A DNA stretch of 64,000 nucleotides. Source: Actinomycetospora corticicola (GTDB lineage Bacteria; Actinomycetota; Actinomycetes; Mycobacteriales; Pseudonocardiaceae). The notes beneath the pieces were generated by a model. That model did no database searches. It saw only the letters and a program-made list of their open reading frames with translations, and was not told where the DNA came from. A program made the translations under genes and the position numbers. The stretch covers positions 5,208,001 through 5,272,000 of the forward strand of contig NZ_JACCBN010000001.1 in the NCBI RefSeq assembly GCF_013409505.1, given 5' to 3'. Positions 24,209 to 32,427 of this stretch are shown here, one piece after another. The first letter of the stretch is position 1, and each line of letters begins with the position of its first letter.

Positions 24209-24312
24209 GGGGTGCAGGTACCCGCCGGTCCCCGCCTCACGCGAGCGGCCACCGCACGGACGGTCCGCTCGGCGGAATCGCCCGATCGAGCGGCAACGGT
24301 TCGGTCACGGCC

Positions 24313-24421
24313 GTAGCGCACTAGTCCGAAAGGACTACATAGTCCCTCTCGCTACGTCACCGACCGGCTGCGGGGAGTCATCGGGTCGGTGACGTGGGGC
24401 GTGTCCACGCGGGGACACGCC
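24313..24421. promoter_or_regulatory. Nested inverted repeats upstream of the secreted protein gene
   Basis: Three palindromes in 110 bp: GTAGCG...CGCTAC (24313-24355) enclosing TAGTCC/GGACTA; GTCACCGACC/GGTCGGTGAC (24356-24393), perfect 10-bp arms; and GGCGTGTCC/GGACACGCC (24398-24421). Parts of this leader (GTAGCGCACT, GGGGCGTGTC, GAGAACCC-TGGAG) recur before the paralogue at 25203, which suggests shared regulation. Confidence 0.5.
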
Positions 24422-24464
24422 GCGGCCCCTGCTGTATCCGGAATCGAGAACCCTGGAGCCCGCC

Positions 24465-24947
24465 ATGTCGTCGTCCGCCCGCCTCTCCGCCCTCGCCGCC
24501 CTCGTCGGGGTGGCCCTGTTCCTCCTGCCCGGTAGCGCCCTCGCCGGGACCCCGGCCGGTCCCGTGGCCGACCAGATCCGGCTAGGCCAGACCGTCTCGG
24601 TGCGGGGTGACGTCACCGACGGCGCCGCCGGTCGGGCGTCGATCGCCGTCTCCGGCTCGCTGCTCGCCGGCACGGGCACCTGCTCGACCAGCGACGGCTC
24701 CGTGACGTTGACCTGCCGTTCCGTCCTCTCGGTGGTGCGCACCGGGGTCGGCACGGCCACCGTCGTCGGGACGGCCGCGGTCACCGGGGTCGCCGGGATC
24801 GTGCGCGGCGCCGTCGTGCCGGTCGTCGCCGTCGTGCGCGACGGGGCGGTGAGCGGTGGGGCGACCGTCGACTCGCTGTCGGTGTCGCTGTCCGGACGCC
24901 AGGTCTCCGTCGGCCTCGTCGGCGGCGGCAACCTGACTGTGGGCTGA
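24465..24947 (+). CDS. Secreted protein, paralogue of the next gene
   Basis: 160 residues: signal peptide (MSSSARLSALAALVGVALFLLPGSALAG) and a mature beta-rich domain with VRGDVTDGAAGRASIAVSGS, a probable disulfide (GTCSTSDGSVTLTCRSV) and ending GGNLTVG. The signal peptide and the mature domain both match the ends of the protein at 25203, which has a glycine-rich domain inserted between them. No named family; function unknown. Expected outside the cell or in the envelope. Confidence 0.8.
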   Translation: MSSSARLSALAALVGVALFLLPGSALAGTPAGPVADQIRLGQTVSVRGDVTDGAAGRASIAVSGSLLAGTGTCSTSDGSVTLTCRSVLSVVRTGVGTATVVGTAAVTGVAGIVRGAVVPVVAVVRDGAVSGGATVDSLSVSLSGRQVSVGLVGGGNLTVG

Positions 24948-25202
24948 CGAGGACGGACCGCGTCGTCGCGGGGCCACCGGGTCCCGCGGCGACGCCCTCC
25001 ACATCCTGCGACACGTTTCCGGACATCGCCCGAACGAGGCGACGGATCGCGTAGCGCACTGCTCCGTCCGGACGACACACCTGATGCCGCTGCGTGATCG
25101 GTCGAGCACAGCACGTACTCGATCCCCACGGGGCGTGTCGCCCGTGCGACAGGCCCGGCCCGCTCGTCCCGAGGTCCGACCGAGAACCCCCTGGAGTCCC
25201 GC

Positions 25203-26429
25203 ATGTCGTCGACGACCCGCCTCTCCGCCGTCACGGCCACCGCCGCGATGGCCCTGTTCTTCCTGCCCGGCAGCGCCAGCGCCGCGCCGACGCAGGCCCT
25301 CCCGAGCCAGTGCGCCCAGTCCGGCTCCGCGGTCACCTGCACCTACCTCGCCTCCGGCGGCCAGCAGACGCTCGCCATCCCTGCGAACGCGACGAACGTG
25401 CGGGTCACCGTGCGCGGCGCCGTCGGCGGTGCGGGCGGCGACGGCGGGGGTGGCGCCGCCGGACGGGCGGGCGGCAACGGCGCGGTCGTGACCGGTGCGC
25501 TCCCGAGCGCGGCCGGGACCACCCTGACCGTCCGGCCCGGCGTCCGCGGTGCCGACGGCACCGACGGGACGGCCGTGGCCGGGACCGGGGGCGCGGGCGC
25601 GGGTACCGGAGGTGGCGGCGGGGCCGGCGGCACCGGCGGCGGTGCCGTCGGCGGCGGCGGTGGGGGTGGCGCCGGTGGTGCGGCCTCCGTCGTCCAGCAG
25701 GACGGCTCGGCCGTCGCGATCGCGGCCGGCGGCGGTGGCGGTGGTGGCGGCGCGGGCGGCAACAACACCACCCGGACCGGTGGCCTCGGCGGTGCCGCCG
25801 CCGCGGCCGGCGGTGCCGGCGCGGGCCAGAACACCGCGCCCGGCGGGGCCGCCGGGGCGAGCGCCACGACCACCGGGGCCACGGCGGCCGCGGCCGCCGG
25901 CGAGCGCGCCGGCGGCGCGGGCGGTGGCGGCGGCGGGCTGCGGGGCGGTGACGCCGGCGCGACGGCCGCGAACACCGGCGGCGGCGGTGGCGGTGGCGGG
26001 ACGAACCGCGTGCCCACCGGTGGCAGCGCCACGGCGTCCAACGCCGCGGCCGGCTCGGTCGTCGTCACCTACCAGGGCCCGGTCGTCCGCCCGGCCTCCG
26101 TGCGCGGCGACGTCCGTTACGGCGAGGACGGCCGCGCGTCGATCGCGGTGTCCGGCTCCGCGGCCTCCGGATCCGGCACCTGCTCCTTCCGCGACGGCGA
26201 CGTGCGGATCGTGTGCCGCACGATCACCTCGGTGACCAGTGACGGCACCGGCACCGCGACGATCACCGGCACGGCCCTCACCCAGACCGGGGCGGTCGTC
26301 GGGTTCACGGCGGTGGTGAAGGACGGGGCGAGCACCGGTGCGCTCGACTCCCTGTCGCTGACCCTCGGGACCTCGCCCGCCCCGGTCACCAGCGGCGTCG
26401 TCACCCGCGGGGACCTCGCCGTCAGCTGA
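25203..26429 (+). CDS. Secreted glycine-rich protein, paralogue of the previous gene
   Basis: 408 residues: signal peptide (MSSTTRLSAVTATAAMALFFLPGSASA), a strand-rich entry (QTLAIPANATNVRVTVRGAVGG), about 220 residues of Gly/Ala-rich repeats, the exit SVVVTYQGP, and a C-terminal domain VRGDVRYGEDGRASIAVSGS with two cysteines (GTCSFRDGDVRIVC). The glycine-rich part resembles the Gly-rich beta-sandwich domain common in actinobacterial exoproteins. It arose by duplication of, or domain insertion into, the gene at 24465. Confidence 0.82.
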   Translation: MSSTTRLSAVTATAAMALFFLPGSASAAPTQALPSQCAQSGSAVTCTYLASGGQQTLAIPANATNVRVTVRGAVGGAGGDGGGGAAGRAGGNGAVVTGALPSAAGTTLTVRPGVRGADGTDGTAVAGTGGAGAGTGGGGGAGGTGGGAVGGGGGGGAGGAASVVQQDGSAVAIAAGGGGGGGGAGGNNTTRTGGLGGAAAAAGGAGAGQNTAPGGAAGASATTTGATAAAAAGERAGGAGGGGGGLRGGDAGATAANTGGGGGGGGTNRVPTGGSATASNAAAGSVVVTYQGPVVRPASVRGDVRYGEDGRASIAVSGSAASGSGTCSFRDGDVRIVCRTITSVTSDGTGTATITGTALTQTGAVVGFTAVVKDGASTGALDSLSLTLGTSPAPVTSGVVTRGDLAVS

Positions 26430-26447
26430 CGCCGACCCGCTCGACCC

Positions 26448-26497
26448 CACGAACGGGCCGTTCATCCCCTTCCGAGGTGACGGACGGCCCGTTCGTG
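26448..26497. terminator. 14-bp-arm hairpin after the glycine-rich gene
   Basis: CACGAACGGGCCGT (26448-26461) and ACGGCCCGTTCGTG (26484-26497) are perfectly complementary with a 22-base loop that can extend the stem (TCA-CC/GG-TGA). It starts 19 bp after the stop codon. Confidence 0.8.
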
Positions 26498-26531
26498 CTG
26501 TCCGCGACCCTGGTTCCGGGTACCGGACCCC

Positions 26532-27635
26532 GTGCCCCAGCCCACGGTCGCGATGCTCCACGGCCGCGCCGATCCCGCCCACGACGGCGTCGCCGACTAC
26601 ACCGACCGCCTCGTCGCGGCCCTGCGCGCCGACGGCACGCCGGTGCGCGACGTCCCCGTCGACCCCGGTCCCCGCGGTCTGCTCGCGGCGGCGCGGGCCG
26701 CCCGCGGCGCCGACGTCGTCCACCTGCAGTTCGCCCCGTCGGCCTACCGCTTCTCCAGCTGGCCCGGCCTGCTCGGCGACCTCGTCTCCGCCCCGCTGGT
26801 CACCACCGTCCACGAGTACGGCTGGTGGTCGCCCCGCCCCTGGCGCCTCCCGGCCCGCCTCGGCCTCGCCGACCCGGAGAGCGGCCGGCTCGTCCCGCGC
26901 AGCGCGCGCGTCGTCACCACGAACGGCGCCCACGAGGCGGTGCTGCGCTCCCGCTTCCCGACGACGGGCGTGGTCCGGCTACCCATCCCGCCGAACGTCG
27001 TCGTGGCCCCGCCCGTGGACCGGGCGGCCACCCGTCGCGCGCTCGGGATCGCGGCGGACGCGACCGTCGTGGTCTTCTTCGGCTTCGTGCACCCGGTGAA
27101 GGGTCTGCGCTACCTGATCGACGCGGTCGCCCGGCTCGCCCCCGAGCACCCGTCGCTGCACCTGCTGATCGTCGGCGGCTTCACCTCGCTGGCCCTGCCC
27201 GACGACGAGGCGGCGGCCTTCCGGGCGGAGCTGACGAAGCACGTCGCGGACGCGGGGGCGACCGACCGCGTCACGATCACCGGCCACGTCCCCGCCGACG
27301 AGGTCTCCGCCGCCCTGCAGGCCGCCGACGTCGCGGCCTTCCCGTTCACCGCGGGCGCCACGACCAAGAGCGGCGCCCTGCTCGCCGCCTTCGACCACGG
27401 GCTGCCGACGATCGTCACGCAGCTCGCCGACGACACCGAGCTGGTCGACTCCGGGACCGTGGTCGTCGCCCCCGCCGTCCGCGACGTCGACGTGCTGGTC
27501 ACGGCCCTGCGTCGGCTCCTCGACGACCCGGCCCTGCGCGAGCGGATCGCCGCCGGCGGCCGGGAGCTGCTCGCCGGGCGCGACTGGGAGACGCTCGCCG
27601 CGCGCCACCGCGCCCTCTACGCGGAGCTGGTGTGA
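26532..27635 (+). CDS. Glycosyltransferase family 4
   Basis: 367-residue GT-B transferase. DGVADYTDRLVAAL near the N-terminus, VHLQFAPSAYRF and TTVHEYGWW in the acceptor domain; in the nucleotide-sugar domain FFGFVHPVKGLRYLIDA, HVPADEVSAALQAADVAAFPF and the T-x-x-x-G-A-L-L-A-A-F-D-H-G-L-P block that replaces the usual E-x7-E glutamate region. GTG start. Overlaps the next GT gene by four bases, so both likely act on the same glycan. Confidence 0.9.
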   Translation: MPQPTVAMLHGRADPAHDGVADYTDRLVAALRADGTPVRDVPVDPGPRGLLAAARAARGADVVHLQFAPSAYRFSSWPGLLGDLVSAPLVTTVHEYGWWSPRPWRLPARLGLADPESGRLVPRSARVVTTNGAHEAVLRSRFPTTGVVRLPIPPNVVVAPPVDRAATRRALGIAADATVVVFFGFVHPVKGLRYLIDAVARLAPEHPSLHLLIVGGFTSLALPDDEAAAFRAELTKHVADAGATDRVTITGHVPADEVSAALQAADVAAFPFTAGATTKSGALLAAFDHGLPTIVTQLADDTELVDSGTVVVAPAVRDVDVLVTALRRLLDDPALRERIAAGGRELLAGRDWETLAARHRALYAELV

Positions 27636-28546
27636 GGACCCTCGTCGTCGACCTCCTCGGGGGCCTCGGCGACCTGATCATGGTGCTGCCGGCGATCCAC
27701 GCGCTGCGCGACGCCGATCCCGACGGCGAGCTCGTCGTGCTGACCCACGCCCCGGGCGCGGTGCTGCTCGACCGGGACCCCGCGGTGACCGCCGTGCGGA
27801 CCGCGGAGAAGCACGCGGAGCGACCCGCCGTCGGGACGGGCCTGGCGGAGCTCGCCCCCGACCTCGTCGTGACCACCACCCGCTTCGACGGCATCGGCGA
27901 CCTGATCGACGCCGACGCCGCCGCGCGGGGGACGCGGGCCGTGACGAACCTGTGGCGCTCGCCGCCGGCCGACGAGCTGGTGGGGGAGCGCTACCAGCGG
28001 ATCCTCGCCGCGGAGGGCGTCATCAGCGGCCCGCCGCGCCCGCCGCGGATCGTGCTCGGCGACGACGAGCAGGTGGCGGAGCCGGAGCCCGGCACCGTCG
28101 TGCTGGTGCCCGATGCCGGGATGGCGGTCAAGCGCTGGCCGTGGTGGCGCGACCTCGTGGCGTCCCTCGGGGACCGACCCGTCGTCGCCGTCACCCCGGT
28201 CGCGGGCGTCCCGACCTGGGAGCCGACCGACCTGCGGGGCCTCGCCGCGCGGTTCGCGGCGGTCGGCCGCGCCGGGGGCGTCGTGGTGGGCGGGGACACC
28301 GGGCCGGTGCGGATGGCCGCGGCCGTCGGTGCACCCACGGTGGCCCTGTTCGGCCCCACCCTCGCGAGCCGCTACGGACTCGAGGAGGGCCGCAACCTGC
28401 AGGGACACCCGGACTGCCCGGTCCGGCGACCGACCGCGATCACCGAGCAGGAGTGCTGGTGGGAGGCCGCCTGCCCGTTCTCGACGACGGGCCCGGCCTG
28501 CCTCGAGGCGCTGCCCGCGGCGGACGTCGCGGCGATCGTCGGGTAG
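27632..28546 (+). CDS. Glycosyltransferase family 9 (heptosyltransferase-like)
   Basis: 304 residues, GT9 fold: VVDLLGGLGDLIMVLPAIHALRDADP at the N-terminus, VLVPDAGMAVKRWPWWRDLV and VVVGGDTGPVRMAAAVGAPTVALFGPT in the C-terminal domain, then a Cys-containing end (CPVRRPTAITEQECWWEAACPF). GTG start overlapping the GT4 gene. With the GT4 and the GT9 at 23102 it forms a small set for an unidentified surface saccharide. Confidence 0.9.
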   Translation: MRTLVVDLLGGLGDLIMVLPAIHALRDADPDGELVVLTHAPGAVLLDRDPAVTAVRTAEKHAERPAVGTGLAELAPDLVVTTTRFDGIGDLIDADAAARGTRAVTNLWRSPPADELVGERYQRILAAEGVISGPPRPPRIVLGDDEQVAEPEPGTVVLVPDAGMAVKRWPWWRDLVASLGDRPVVAVTPVAGVPTWEPTDLRGLAARFAAVGRAGGVVVGGDTGPVRMAAAVGAPTVALFGPTLASRYGLEEGRNLQGHPDCPVRRPTAITEQECWWEAACPFSTTGPACLEALPAADVAAIVG

Positions 28547-28556
28547 TGGTGGAGGC

Positions 28557-29543
28557 ATGCGCTATCTGGAGCTGCCGACCGCCAAGCGCTGGTCGGCCAT
28601 CGGGCTCGGTACCTGGCAGTTCGGGTCGAGCGAGTGGGGCTACGGCGGCGACTACACGTCGGGCCCCGACTCGGAGGCCGCACGGATCGTCAGGCGGGCC
28701 CTGGAGCTGGGCATCACCGTCTTCGACACCGCCGAGGTGTACGGCTTCGGGCGCAGCGAGCGCATCCTGGGCGACGCCCTCGACCGCGCGGACGCCGACC
28801 CGGCGACCACCGTCGTCGCGTCCAAGGTCTTCCCGGTCCTGCCGATCGGGCCGGTCGTCGAGCAGCGCGGGGTGGCGAGCTCCGGGCGGGTCCGCCGCCC
28901 GCTCGACCTCTACCAGGTCCACCAGCCCAACCCGGTGATCGGCGACCGCCGCACCATGCCCGGCATGCGCACGCTGCAGGCCGCGGGCGTGGTCGACGAG
29001 GTCGGGGTGTCGAACTACTCGCTGGACCGCTGGCAGGACGCCGAGGCCGCGCTCGGGTCGCGGGTGATCTCCAACCAGGTCCAGTACAGCCTCGTGTCGC
29101 GCGACCCGGAGCGGGAGCTGCTGCCCTACGCCGCCGAGGCCGGGCGGGCGGTCATCGCCTACAGCCCGCTCGCGCAGGGACTGCTCTCCGGCAAGTTCGA
29201 CGCCGACCACCGTCCGGCCAACCGCGTGCGGCAGATCAACACGCTGTTCCTGCCCGAGTCGCTGCGTCGCGCCCAGCCGCTGATCGACGTGCTCCGCGAG
29301 GTCGCCGCCGCCCACGACGCGACGCCCTCGCAGATCGCGCTCGCCTGGACGATCCACCGCCCGGAGGTCGTCGCGATCCCGGGTGCGTCCAGCGTCGAGC
29401 AGCTGGAGAGCAACTGCGCGGCGGCCGAGATCGTCCTCGCGGGGGACGAGTGGACCGCACTGAACGAGGCGTCCGACCGCTTCGAGCCGGTCCGCGGGGT
29501 GTCGGCCGCGCTCGGCGTGGCGCGGGGGCTCGCCGGGGTCTGA
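28557..29543 (+). CDS. Aldo/keto reductase
   Basis: 328-residue TIM-barrel NADP(H) oxidoreductase. Catalytic tetrad: D and Y in FDTAEVYGFG, K in VASKVFPV, H in LYQVHQPNP; cofactor motifs SNYSLDRW, VQYSLVSR, AYSPLAQGLLSGK and IPGASSVEQLESN. It belongs to the AKR7/11/12-like bacterial group with broad aldehyde and sugar-derivative substrates. ATG 10 bp after the GT9 stop, with GGAGG upstream. Confidence 0.92.
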   Translation: MRYLELPTAKRWSAIGLGTWQFGSSEWGYGGDYTSGPDSEAARIVRRALELGITVFDTAEVYGFGRSERILGDALDRADADPATTVVASKVFPVLPIGPVVEQRGVASSGRVRRPLDLYQVHQPNPVIGDRRTMPGMRTLQAAGVVDEVGVSNYSLDRWQDAEAALGSRVISNQVQYSLVSRDPERELLPYAAEAGRAVIAYSPLAQGLLSGKFDADHRPANRVRQINTLFLPESLRRAQPLIDVLREVAAAHDATPSQIALAWTIHRPEVVAIPGASSVEQLESNCAAAEIVLAGDEWTALNEASDRFEPVRGVSAALGVARGLAGV

Positions 29544-29547
29544 CGGG

Positions 29548-31023
29548 CTACGGCCCGACGGCCACCAGCATCGTCCGGTTCCGGGCCCCGGTCTTGCGCA
29601 GCAGCGAGCCCACGTGCTTCTCGACGGTCTTCGCCGAGATGCGCAGGGCCGTCGCGATCTGGCGGTCGGTCATCCCGCGGGCGACGAGGTCGCAGACCTC
29701 CCGCTCCCGGGCGGTGATGCCCCGGCTCCGCGGCGCGGCGGCGAGCCGACCGAGCTGGTCGGGGCGGAACGTCGACTCGCCCCGGCCCGCGGCCGTGACC
29801 ACCTCGACGAGCCGCTCGCCGTCGTCCGGGTCGACGCAGCCGCGGGCGCCCGCGGTCACCGCGGTGCGCAGCGCGTGGTCGGCGCAGGCCTCGGCGAGGA
29901 GCACGACGGCGGGGGCCCTCGGCAGGGCGGCGAGCGCGTCGAGCGCGGCGGTGAGGTCGGCGGGCAGCAGGTCGGGCTCGACGACGAGGACGTCCGGGCC
30001 GAGCAGGCGGCAGGCCGCGGTGAGGTCGTGGGCGGCCCCGAGGTCGACCTCGGACACCATCCCGAGGTCGGGCGCCCCCAGCTGGAGCTGACGCACCACC
30101 CCGGCCCGGACCACCGGTCGGCGCGCCGCGACCAGCACCGACGGCCGCGCCCGCCCGGACGCGACGGGCTCCGGGCCGCAGGGGACGGTCAGGCGGAGCA
30201 GTGTGCCCCCGCCCGTCCCGGTGCCGATCTCCAGCTCGCCGTCGAGCCGCCGGGCCCGCGCGCTCATCGCGACCAGCCCGCGCTGGGCACCGGACGCGGC
30301 CTCGTGCAGGCCTCCGTGGCCGGTCGCGTCGAAGCCCGAACCGTCGTCCTCGACCAGCACCGTCACCGTGCCCGGACCGTGCAGGACGCCCACCTGCACC
30401 CGTCCCGCACCGGCGTGGGCCACGACGTTGACCAGGGCCTCCTGCACGACCCGGAGGATCTCCTCGGCCCGCGCGTCGTCGAGCGTCCCGTTCCCGACCG
30501 TGACCAGGTCGGTCCGCAGACCCCCTGCCCGCTCCACCCAGGCCAGCTCCTGGCGGACGGCCTCGAGCAGGGTCCGGCCCCCGAGCGGTCCGTGGTCGAC
30601 CAGGGCGAGCGCGGCGTAGTCGGCGAACAGCTCGGCGAGCCCGCGGTCGGTGGGGGAGAGCGCCACGTCGGCGTCGCCGGCCACGGCGCACACCCCGATC
30701 ACCCGGGGACCGCGCCGGACCGGCACCGCGAGCACCGTCGCGTCCGGCACCGTCACGACGACGGGGGCCTGCTCGCGCACCACGGCGGCGACGAGGTCCT
30801 CCGGCGGGGCGCCGGCCCCCTCGCCCACGTCGACGGCCCAGGTCCCCGCGGCCTCGTCGACCCGCACCACCCAGGCCGAGCGGGCGCCGGTCAGGGTGCG
30901 CAGCTGCGTGACCACCCGGCCGAGCAGCGAGCCCGACCCGCCGTCGGGAACGGGGGCGCCGCCGGGCGATCCCGACGTCGGGCCGGGTGCCTCGAGCCGT
31001 CGTGCCGGCGCCGTCACCGTCAT
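29548..31023 (-). CDS. One-protein GAF / HATPase / pseudo-receiver / LuxR regulator
   Basis: 491 residues in one chain: GAF-like sensor (about 35-150), a histidine-kinase ATPase domain with the N box VVQEALVNVVAHAG and G box EDDGSGFD (about 185-295), a receiver-like domain (about 305-425) and a C-terminal LuxR/FixJ helix-turn-helix (ITAREREVCDLVARGMTDRQIATALRISAKTVEKHVGSLLRK). I see no phosphoacceptor histidine before the ATPase, and the receiver lacks the acidic pair (VLVAARRP) and phospho-Asp (VLVVEPDLLP). It therefore looks like a ligand- or ATP-sensing activator rather than a working two-component pair. It is divergent from the gntR gene that precedes the diol dehydratase operon. ATG 31023 after GAGGAGG. 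Confidence 0.85.
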   Translation of the reverse strand: MTVTAPARRLEAPGPTSGSPGGAPVPDGGSGSLLGRVVTQLRTLTGARSAWVVRVDEAAGTWAVDVGEGAGAPPEDLVAAVVREQAPVVVTVPDATVLAVPVRRGPRVIGVCAVAGDADVALSPTDRGLAELFADYAALALVDHGPLGGRTLLEAVRQELAWVERAGGLRTDLVTVGNGTLDDARAEEILRVVQEALVNVVAHAGAGRVQVGVLHGPGTVTVLVEDDGSGFDATGHGGLHEAASGAQRGLVAMSARARRLDGELEIGTGTGGGTLLRLTVPCGPEPVASGRARPSVLVAARRPVVRAGVVRQLQLGAPDLGMVSEVDLGAAHDLTAACRLLGPDVLVVEPDLLPADLTAALDALAALPRAPAVVLLAEACADHALRTAVTAGARGCVDPDDGERLVEVVTAAGRGESTFRPDQLGRLAAAPRSRGITAREREVCDLVARGMTDRQIATALRISAKTVEKHVGSLLRKTGARNRTMLVAVGP

Positions 31024-31053
31024 GCGTCCTCCTCGACCCCGCCCCCGCGAGAA

Positions 31054-31072
31054 GATGCATACAAGATGCATC
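31054..31072. promoter_or_regulatory. GATGCAT repeats in the LuxR/GntR intergenic region
   Basis: GATGCAT (31054-31060), four bases ACAA, GATGCATC (31065-31072): an AT-rich island in a GC-rich gap of 126 bp between divergent regulators. Its size suits a GntR dimer. Likely the autoregulatory operator of the gene at 31150. Confidence 0.5.
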
Positions 31073-31149
31073 AATGCGGGCGAGAGTAGGGTCACACGGG
31101 CTCGCGGGCAAGGTGCCCGGCGGAGCGGGGCGAACGGGAGCCGGAGACG

Positions 31150-31809
31150 GTGGACGGGACGCGTGTGGTGGTCTCCGCCAAGGAGCGCGCCTATCGGCAC
31201 ACGAAGGCGGCGATCCTCGACGGCCGCCTCCCCGGGGGCGACCTGATCAGCGAGGGTCAGGTGGCCGAGGTGCTCGCGATGAGCCGCACGCCCGTGCGCG
31301 AGGCGTTCCTGCGCCTCGAGGCGGAGGGCCTGCTGCGTCTGTTCCCCAAGCGCGGGGCGCTCGTCGTCCCGGTCTCCCCGGCCGAGGTCGAGGCCGTGCT
31401 CGAGGCCCGCGAGCTGGTCGAGGGGCACGCGGTGACGAAGCTGTGCGCGACGACCGAGCCCGAGCGAGCGGCCGTCGTGGCGCGGTTGCGCGAGGTGCTC
31501 GCCGAGCAGCGGGCGGCGTTCGCGGCGGGGGACGAGCAGGCGTTCGCCGAGGGCGACCGCCGCTTCCACACCGTGCTCGTGGAGAGCGCCGGCAACCCGA
31601 TCCTCTCCGAGCTCTACACCTCGCTGCGCGACCGTCAGCTGCGGATGAACCTCGGCTCCCTGCTCGGCCACGGACCCGCCCGCGCCGAGGAGATCCTCGG
31701 CCAGCACGAGGCGATCCTCGCCGCGCTCGGCCCCGACCGGTCCGTCGAGGCCCACGGCCGCCTCTCCGAGCACCTCGAGGCCACCCGCACGGCCGTGCTC
31801 GGTCGCTGA
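31150..31809 (+). CDS. GntR-family (FadR/FCD) transcriptional regulator
   Basis: 219 residues: winged helix-turn-helix (KERAYRHTKAAILDGRLPGGDLISEGQVAEVLAMSRTPVREAFLRLEAEGLL) and an all-helical FCD ligand domain with the metal-ligand pattern D(RRFH) ... H (GDRRFHTVLVESAGNP, and a later histidine in QHEAIL and EHLEA). FCD regulators sense small organic acids or sugars. Upstream of, and co-oriented with, the diol/glycerol dehydratase operon (213 bp away), so it probably controls that operon. Confidence 0.92.
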   Translation: MDGTRVVVSAKERAYRHTKAAILDGRLPGGDLISEGQVAEVLAMSRTPVREAFLRLEAEGLLRLFPKRGALVVPVSPAEVEAVLEARELVEGHAVTKLCATTEPERAAVVARLREVLAEQRAAFAAGDEQAFAEGDRRFHTVLVESAGNPILSELYTSLRDRQLRMNLGSLLGHGPARAEEILGQHEAILAALGPDRSVEAHGRLSEHLEATRTAVLGR

Positions 31810-31869
31810 CCCGACCCGCCGGCGGGAACCGGTCCGACCGGACCACCGCGGGACCGGCGTCCGGGCTAC

Positions 31870-31907
31870 GGGAGATCCCCCAGGGACCGGGGGTGGGGAC
31901 TCTCCCC
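31870..31907. promoter_or_regulatory. G/C-block inverted repeat upstream of the dehydratase operon
   Basis: GGAGATCCCC at 31871-31880 and GGGGACTCTCC at 31895-31905 form an imperfect palindrome around CAGGGACCGGGGGT. It lies about 120 bp before the first operon gene, in the only sizeable gap, and is the best operator candidate there. Confidence 0.35.
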
Positions 31908-32022
31908 GTGGCTCGGTGACCCTGCGCACTCCTAGCGTCGTGCCGTCGGGCACACCCGCCCACCCCGCCACGTGATCGGCCGAGCCTCCGTGGCGCTCCG
32001 TGCACCCCCGTGGAGGTACCCC

Positions 32023-32427
32023 ATGCCGGGCCTGACCCTGGCCGACGCCCGTGCCGCGCTCGACGCCGGTCTCGCCGAGGCCGACGCGATCGGCCAGCCG
32101 ATGAACGTGGCCGTGGTCGACGACGGCGGGCACCTGCTCGCGTTCGCCCGTCAGGACGGGGCGATCCGCGCCAGCATCGACATCGCGCAGCGCAAGGCGC
32201 GCACCTCGATCCTCATGGAGGCGCCCACCGCCGCGCTCATGCCGCTCGTCCAGCCCGGCGCCGAGCTCTACGGGCTCGAGCAGACCGCCGGCGGGATGGT
32301 CATCTTCGGCGGCGGGGTCCCGGTGTACCGCGACGGCGTGCTCGTCGGCGCCGTCGGGGTGAGCGCCGGGTCGGTCGACCAGGACGTGCAGGTCGCCGAG
32401 GCGGCGGTCAAGGCGGTGCCGGCATGA
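32023..32427 (+). CDS. GlcG/HbpS-like (PduO C-terminal-type) protein
   Basis: 134-residue single-domain protein of the HbpS/GlcG fold: LTLADARAALDAGLAEADAIG, MNVAVVDDGGHLLAFARQDGA, DIAQRKARTS, and GGGVPVYRDGVLVGAVGVSAGSVDQDVQVAEAAV. Relatives bind heme or cobalamin, or form the C-terminal part of PduO, and are frequent in glycerol/diol dehydratase loci. Here it is the first gene of the operon and overlaps the aquaporin start (ATGA). A role in cofactor handling or reactivation is likely but not proven. Confidence 0.85.
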   Translation: MPGLTLADARAALDAGLAEADAIGQPMNVAVVDDGGHLLAFARQDGAIRASIDIAQRKARTSILMEAPTAALMPLVQPGAELYGLEQTAGGMVIFGGGVPVYRDGVLVGAVGVSAGSVDQDVQVAEAAVKAVPA

